Shown here: positions 57,930-64,000 of the stretch, piece after piece
Layout: each line of letters starts with the position of its first letter
Position numbering within the stretch: the first letter of the stretch is position 1
Assembly (NCBI GenBank): GCA_035772785.1
Contig: JAOCPU010000026.1
Coordinates: forward strand, 1-64,000
Reading direction: 5' to 3'
Source: Phlebiopsis flavidoalba
Lineage: Eukaryota > Basidiomycota > Agaricomycetes > Polyporales > Phanerochaetaceae
DNA: 64,000 nucleotides
Notes under the pieces: generated by a model
Database searches by the model: none
What the model was told of the DNA's origin: nothing
The model's input: only the letters and a program-made list of their open reading frames with translations
Translations under genes and position numbers: made by a program

Positions 57930-58690
57930 GGGGCGAAAAAGGGAGGTGTAGAGAATGAAGCCGAAAAGGCTGGCGAAGCCACAGCAGGACTGGTGCACAA
58001 TATCTGACAAGCGGTAGTCATCAGCGCAGCCGATCTCGAGGACGACGAAGCCGATGCGGAGGGCGAAGACGACTTTGGGCGATGACGCTGAGGAGCAGAA
58101 GGGGATATAGGCACGCTGGTCGTCGAACCCAAAACAAGGCCGACGGGGCGGGCGACGATGCTCGTCTGCTGTAAATATGGATGACAAAGCACCCTGAGGC
58201 ACCAGTATGACGAAATTGAAGTTATATTACGCCACAATGCTGAATTACAGGACCTCCTTGAGATTGGTTTGGCCGCTCACCACGCTCCAGCGTCCTTGGG
58301 TTTGCGTAGGGTGCAGGTTTCCAGCCAATCTAGAGGGTGAAGAGGTGGGGAGATGAACGCATGTACAAGCCACTGTTGCACCAGAGATACCTGCCACTGC
58401 ACAAACATAGATTATTTGGAATGTAGTCAGGGATACTCTCCGTCCTCATTTGCGTGTAGTGCTAGGGGGTGAGATATTTAGTAGTTCAAGGGTTCTCAGC
58501 TTCACTATGCATACCGGTATAGAATTGACGAGGCTCCGCTGCCAATGTATCCCGATGTAGTATATGCCCGGCTGTTGGAATTGTCGTGAATTGCAGTCCA
58601 GGCGATGCGCCATCGCTTGGGGCATACTCACCGTCCGAGGACTGCGTTACTCTCTCCATGTCACGTAGTCATCCATGAGTTCCCATATAG
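57930..58690 (-). CDS. Possible unidentified membrane-protein gene, convergent with TRM10
   Basis: I do not recognise the family. The minus strand shows a plausible chain of exons: MDDYVTWRE near 58675 with SNAVLG and a donor (GTGAGTATG), PGIYYIGIHWQRSLVNSIP with a donor (GTATGCAT), an aromatic and hydrophobic piece near 58390, and a closing piece KVVFALRIGFVVLEIGCADD followed by CCGFASLFGFILYTSLF, which could be two membrane spans. Splice signals are in good places, but the frames disagree between pieces and the stop is unclear. Confidence 0.3.
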
Positions 58691-61600
58691 CGAGGGATAG
58701 TTCACTTTCACCTCACTCAACCATCGACAGTGAGCAAGCGTGAACACCAGGCAAGGCAAGTACATTGGGACATGTCTCGAGATATTCGGATCTAGGACGT
58801 TGTAGATATTGAGCAAAATATTGCATTGATGTGGGGCATGCGCACCGATCGTCCATTGGGATTAGACAGGTTCAGGAGGCGGCGAAATAGACACCGCAAT
58901 ACCGTTCAAGCCTCACGCGAAGGTTGGGGAGAAGCGGTCCTGGGCCATGTGGGTGACGTTAAGCGTTTCACCGCCAACAGCACCAAAACACAACTGATAA
59001 CCTCAACTCGGAAAAGCGTTATGCCCCCGCACCAAACAACAACGCTGCCCAAAACAGAAGAATGCCGTCCGGTTGTAAATGCCTCCCTGATTTTTGGACT
59101 AAGCACTACCGAGATAGATCGTCTAATCAGCCAGTGGCAGGCCTCAGGGCAACGATATGATGGCCTCCTGTGAGTCCTTTGGGGAGTGTCTCAAGTAATT
59201 GTTCTTACGGTCTCCGGCATGTATGCGCCTCTACCGGCACACTTACTCACGTAAGTCCAAACGATAGTTAATTAAGACGCAGACGTCAGCATCATGCGAT
59301 AAATCACCTCTCGAAACTCAGGAATCTGAAGATACGGTGTAGGAAGCTTTTCTGGTAGATATGAGTGACTGAGGGACTATGTACAAACACCATCGAAAGG
59401 TGCCCTACCACTGGAGACTCAAGGGCATGAATAGGCCACGTTGCGTACCATGTGGCGATCTCCCAACAATTCTTGGGATTTCTCTCTTTTTCTTAAATGG
59501 CCAGGACCTGAGCCAAGGAAAGGAATCCAAGATGGTATTGACATTTTCCTGTTTTATGTCCTGGTGCAAAAACGTCTTCATTGTGTCATTTCCAAAGTAA
59601 TGACAGTGGGAAAAATAACCAAAACCAATAGAACCTCTCTTCAAATCATGGGTCTATACCTCGACTTCTGCTATCCGTACGCTGAGTCGACGGGCTTCTA
59701 CTAAGTTTCCCACCAATTATCGCAGGCCCCCGGTACCGACATCGGTCTTCTGCACAGCACTACTCTTCGCATTTCTATCGAAAAACCTGGAATTCGGAGC
59801 AACGAATTGGTGTTGTTTCCAAGGTCGGACCGATAATGAAGGTCCGTATTGGACGAGGTTGCTGTCACTCACGCGTGCCGCCGCACGGAGTATTCTGTGA
59901 GAGCCATCTAAGTCAAAAAGCGTCAGTGAGCTGGATCGTCACTGTGTATATACAAATGCACCGGCTACCAGCTGACCTCAATGCGCTCCTTATGAGACTG
60001 TTGAAGTAATCTAAAGAGGCGGCCCCCCAGTCGCGGTGAACGCATCGGGCCGCCCAACGCGTTGTTCAATGCTAGCACGTGCTAGTTGCTTAGTCAGCGC
60101 GCCTACATCCCTTGTAATATGGCGAACGAAAGCCCAAGGTGCGGTTGTGGGGGGTTGTCCATTCTGCCGGTGCGGGTCCTCACACACCTCCTTCCCCACT
60201 CTCTTCGTACAGTCAAAGCTGGCAACGCCGCGTGTTGCCAGAGAAAGTATGAGCAATGGACAGCCAAATTCAAACGAAACTCCTGGCCAGCACGTCTGGA
60301 TACGCGACGGATATTTGGTAAGCATGATCTCTCACGAAGAGTACGCGCTGTAACATACGGCGACTCGTGGAATATCGCGATACACTCACGCGGAATGGAG
60401 CAAGAAAACGAGCACTGGGCAGGAGACTTATACAGGAGATATACCCATGGCTGAGCAGGAGCTGCACAAATCGCGTGATGCAGGGCAAGGAAGCCGAGTA
60501 TGTCCCACCTCTCACTACCCCAGCTTTACGTTCCGACTCATTTTATGCATAAAGACGGATCACATTGCGCAGATTCGCTCAAATTCTGCCCAGTAAGCTT
60601 TCTTGAACATCATATTATGCGGCATTGTACGGTACATGGACACACGACTCCCAGAGTCGCATCAGTGTCCCCTTCTGCCCAATACCCAGCCATCCCCGTA
60701 CCAATCCCACCAACGGCTATATTACAGGCTCCCCAAACTACAAAACCGGCGGCTATGTAACACCTCTGACGGGAGAGCTTCCTGGAGAATTTATCCAGGT
60801 ACGCCTTAAAACGCCCTTGTGCGCATCGTCTCGACTACAAATACCGTAAGGGGAGTAGTAGAACCCCGCAGAGTAAACATCGCAAGCCACAGGCCACGTG
60901 GTGTGCCCAACATCCTTCACATGAACCTCTTCACACCAAACTACACCGCACCCGCTCGACACATGCCTAATGACTCCCCAGCAGCATCCGCCCCACCATG
61001 CGCCAGTGCACCGTTTCAATCCATCACACAAGGACACCCTACTGAACAGCAAAACATACCCTCAGCCGCCACATGGAGACTCTGTCGACTCGTAGTCAGT
61101 ATTATTGCGCTCCTACACCGCAGCCATATGGGTCGGTCATGGCGCGTACCAACACCCGAGTATTCAATTTGTTCCCACGTCCAACATTCTTCCAACACGG
61201 GGGGCAGCTGAGAAGCTCAACGCCGCAATACGTCAGAGCCGCAGGCAACGGTACACCAAACCTCCCAGGCGCAAGACACGCGTACCTTAAAGAGGCAGGC
61301 TGCCGTGGCGGAAAGTCGAATATATGATGCTGTGTGAAAGTGAGCCGTCTTTGCGAGTGATCCGGGGTCTGTCGCACTGACCACACCTCAGGAACTCCCG
61401 TTACCTTCTGTTGTGACTTCATTCTGCGTGTAGTGCTCAAGAGGAAAAAAACGCCAGCACGAAAATCCGGGAAGTTCCGTTGTCGAGGTGTCAGACGGTA
61501 GACGAACACGGACTATCGCCCGTCCAAATGGTCATTTGCGACAAAATCGTTGAGTATTTGGAGGTACGTGTCACGCTTCACATACTTGGACTACTCTGCT

Positions 61601-62346
61601 AAGAAACGTTGTGGGCAGGAGCCTTTCATACCAAGCGCATACGTTATATATACACTTCGACGACGTGTACACACACGGATAGGAGACACGGCAAAAGGAT
61701 CTGCGCCCCAAGCACCTGTAAACTAACATCCCTGCTGCTGGAGAAAATATTGCTCAGGCACCGCCACCAACTCTCAACGACCCGTTACATCCTTCAGAAA
61801 CCCCTCTCTTCACAAACCACCCCTCGACCCATTTTAACAGCCCCAGCGCCACCAATCAGGCCTCAACAGCCTCCAGCAGTAGCCAACCTCGAGGAGGTCA
61901 ACGGTTGGTATAAAATTTACTATTATAGACTCGTTGACTAGCTTCCAAAATATATGTGCCAGGTACAGCAGCTCACTTTCTACAGACGGTTCGTCAAACG
62001 GCCTGACCACCTGTCGTGCGACTAGACGGGGTAACGACGCATCAAACCTCTGCACCTTCGGGGGGGCCTCTTCTCAATCTCGCCCCTTAAAGTACCAGGC
62101 CCGCAACAGAATGGCGTTGGGCCCGCCCCCCCTCGTTCACGCCCGACATAGGTCGCCTGAAGTGGGGGGAAGGGAGTGAGAGGTGGGGAGAAGAAAGGTT
62201 GCTCTGATATCCAAAGTCGTTGGGTAGACCCAAAGGGCGAACCCTGAATGCCATACCATCCAACTACCAGTCAGTTCCCGCTATCAGCGCACGGTCATCA
62301 CAACTCAGTAGCATAGTGCACTTTCCTGCGTCGCCTCTCGATTCTA
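58691..62346. other. Long stretch without a recognisable gene
   Basis: About 3.6 kb in which I recognise no gene. Plus-strand frames near 60600-61330 are rich in proline, serine and threonine (for example PSAQYPAIPVPIPPTAIL) and could be low-complexity coding DNA, but lack any domain. Frames at 60011-60353 and 61102-61509 overlap each other on opposite strands without motifs. No tRNA or repeat seen. Confidence 0.4.
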
Positions 62347-64000
62347 TGTCGCACGAGGACAAAAGACTAGCGCGCCCGCTCATAGCCGCCTTGCTGGGTG
62401 GAACACCGTAGACTCTTCACCGCCGAAGCTCTTTCTATTGCCGGTCTACCCCCACAGGAGACCATAACGCCGGCTAGGAATTTGAGGTACAAGGCGATAA
62501 ATCCCTCGCCACCAAGCAAAGTCGTTGACGCGCCAGTCGTCGAGGAGCTCGAGGAAATTCACAAACCCGTCCTGGTGCATTGAATCTGCACACTGAACGA
62601 AGCGGTTCGCCGCGCTGAACAGAAACGCGGCCCCCACAAGAACACGGGCTCCCCGATGCGCGATGCGCCACCGCTCATGAACCGGTGGAATTTCCATCGT
62701 TTCCACCACGCCACAATCTGACGACGTACCGCTCCCATGCCCTCGTCCAAAAGTGAGCAACCCCGAGCCCGATGTTCGCATCACACAGCCCGACGGCGGA
62801 ACGTCGACATGGAGGACCCCGCCCAGACCCACAAAAAGACGCCGGTCGCCGGCCCTGTCGAAGCAGCCGCTGTCTACGTCTCTCCTGCCGCGTCAAGCGA
62901 AGACTTAAGAAGACTTGGGACGTGCCGACCCGACTTTGACGAGACGATGTCGGACTTTCTGCCCTCGGGGCTCCTTGCCTTTTTACCAATGGCGCACGAG
63001 ACGTCTCCAAGCAAAGGCAAGCAGCGCGCGAGTGTGGCGCGGAGCGAGGGCCATCGTCGTGGATTCGTCGGATTCGGACGACAAGCCTCTGGTTCCCCCC
63101 CGCCGAGCACCGGCAAGCGAACTGTAGCGAGAAGGAGGGCTGCGGCAGGCGTATGTACTTGCTCCGCCGCCGTCCGAAGCGTTGCAAAGTCTGCAGCGAG
63201 CGCATGCAGAAAAGAAGGGGAAGGGGAGCAAGGTTGTGGGGAGGATGGTCGTGAGCTCGGATGAGGAGGTCTGACGACGTGGATGAAATCGCGGAGGACT
63301 TTCGAGGTACGTCTTTTACCCATTTGGTGGAATACTCCGGCTGATACAAGACGTTACCACAAGACGAGGCGACTCAGTTGAAAGAAGGCATGTTCCCGTC
63401 GTAGTAAATTATACATCTTCTTGAATAACATATTGTTGTCTGTTCAGCTGCGGAAGCTAGAGTCGTTCAGGACTTGTGCTACACTCGACGTAAAGCGTGC
63501 AATTGTCGGTGGAATGGCTGCACCGCAATATTAGAATCTGCAAAAGAGACTCGGTGTGCATGCGAGAGCGCATGCATTCGACCTGGCTGATACTGCACGT
63601 TCTGTTGCTCGTCGCCCCTTACGCAAATGCTAATGATTGAGCGTAGGATATTTATACGTGCGCCATGGGAAGGATGCCCTCGCGAGTACAAAAGCAAGAA
63701 ACGGCTTGCCCATCACGTCCAGAAAGCACTCGTTGCACTTCCGGTTGCTTGTGCTTGTTTTGGGTACCGCTGGTACGGGCTGGTAAAGCCGAAAATCTTG
63801 TTGGTGGGTTGATTTACATGTTGACATCCGCCTGCAGGCTGTGACTTTTGAGTGCTGGGCCGCGCGTGATATGGTCATGCATCACAAGCAACCCAGGCAT
63901 CGCGGACAGCCACTCAAACCTGACGCTGGTCCAATACCGCCGGATCTGAGTGTGGAACCTCCTCCATTACCGGAGACATTGCCTTCTTATATGACCGTCC
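62347..64000 (+). CDS. C2H2 zinc-finger protein, acidic N-terminus, runs off the window
   Basis: Likely a nuclear DNA-binding protein. Two fingers of form C-x4-C-x12-H-x3-H can be read after single-base corrections: CRWNGCTAILESAK with RLGVHARAH at about 63500-63575, and CPWEGCPREYKSKKRLAHHV with QKH at about 63660-63740. A degenerate third (RDMVMHHKQ, then RH) follows at about 63868-63900, and then LKPDAGPIPPDLSVEPPP runs to the edge. Upstream, disordered acidic pieces probably belong to the same gene: SPSKGKQRASVARS, AIVVDSSDSDDKPLVPP, KGSKVVGRMVVSSDEE and SDDVDEIAEDFRG, the last ending at a splice donor (GTACGTCTT). The start MSHEDKRLARPL at 62347 is a guess. The fingers are well supported; linking the upstream exons to them is inference. 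Confidence 0.5.

Noticed and set aside
62675..63349. Open frame of 224 residues on the minus strand
   Set aside because: It is the shadow of acidic, serine-rich plus-strand coding pieces that lead to the zinc-finger exons.
1..64000. CRISPR array, bacterial operon, transposon or tRNA genes
   Set aside because: I found no regularly spaced repeats, no transposase or reverse-transcriptase motifs, no terminal repeats and no tRNA-like B box followed by a stem. The gene structure is eukaryotic.

Overview
The window looks like nuclear DNA of a wood-decay basidiomycete (Agaricomycetes). The evidence is a set of eukaryotic genes broken by many short introns (about 50-85 bases, GT...AG), plus two enzymes typical of white-rot fungi: a Phanerochaete-type pyranose 2-oxidase and an aldos-2-ulose dehydratase. 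Ten genes are recognised firmly by conserved family sequence: the Arp2/3 subunit ARPC4, the spliceosome-associated ARM protein CTNNBL1, the U3 processome protein UTP15, TCTP, pyranose oxidase, aldos-2-ulose dehydratase, a Whi3-like RNA-binding protein, eIF3b, an acyl-protein thioesterase and the tRNA methyltransferase TRM10. Two paralogous MFS transporters, several F-box-type proteins, a probable RGS protein and a C2H2 zinc-finger protein are also supported.

Layout. 1-5.2 kb: no recognisable gene. 5.2-21.2 kb: a family of related F-box proteins (four readable copies and one likely dead copy on both strands), interspersed with ARPC4 and the first MFS transporter. 21.6-30.0 kb: CTNNBL1, two unrelated F-box-like genes, and the divergent pair UTP15/TCTP. 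30.4-38.0 kb: pyranose 2-oxidase (minus) and aldos-2-ulose dehydratase (plus), divergent around a 1.5 kb intergenic region with a TATA-like box close to each start. 39.1-45.9 kb: the second MFS transporter, a probable RGS-domain membrane protein and another F-box gene. 46.6-57.9 kb: housekeeping block of Whi3-like, eIF3b, APT1 and TRM10. 58-64 kb: mostly unassigned, with a C2H2 zinc-finger gene running off the right edge.

How the genes work together. Pyranose 2-oxidase oxidises glucose or 1,5-anhydroglucitol-type sugars at C2, giving 2-keto sugars and hydrogen peroxide. Aldos-2-ulose dehydratase turns 2-keto-glucose into cortalcerone and 1,5-anhydrofructose into microthecin. The divergent pair is therefore consecutive steps of one pathway, probably co-regulated. 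The MFS transporter downstream of the dehydratase is a candidate partner (inference only).

Quality warning. Almost every gene, including essential single-copy ones, needs several one- or two-base frame changes to be read through, and long homopolymers occur. This is best explained by uncorrected insertion/deletion errors in the assembly, not by a field of pseudogenes. Coordinates below are gene spans including introns; most internal exon borders cannot be fixed. Sequence families were recognised by eye and memory; no database search was run.
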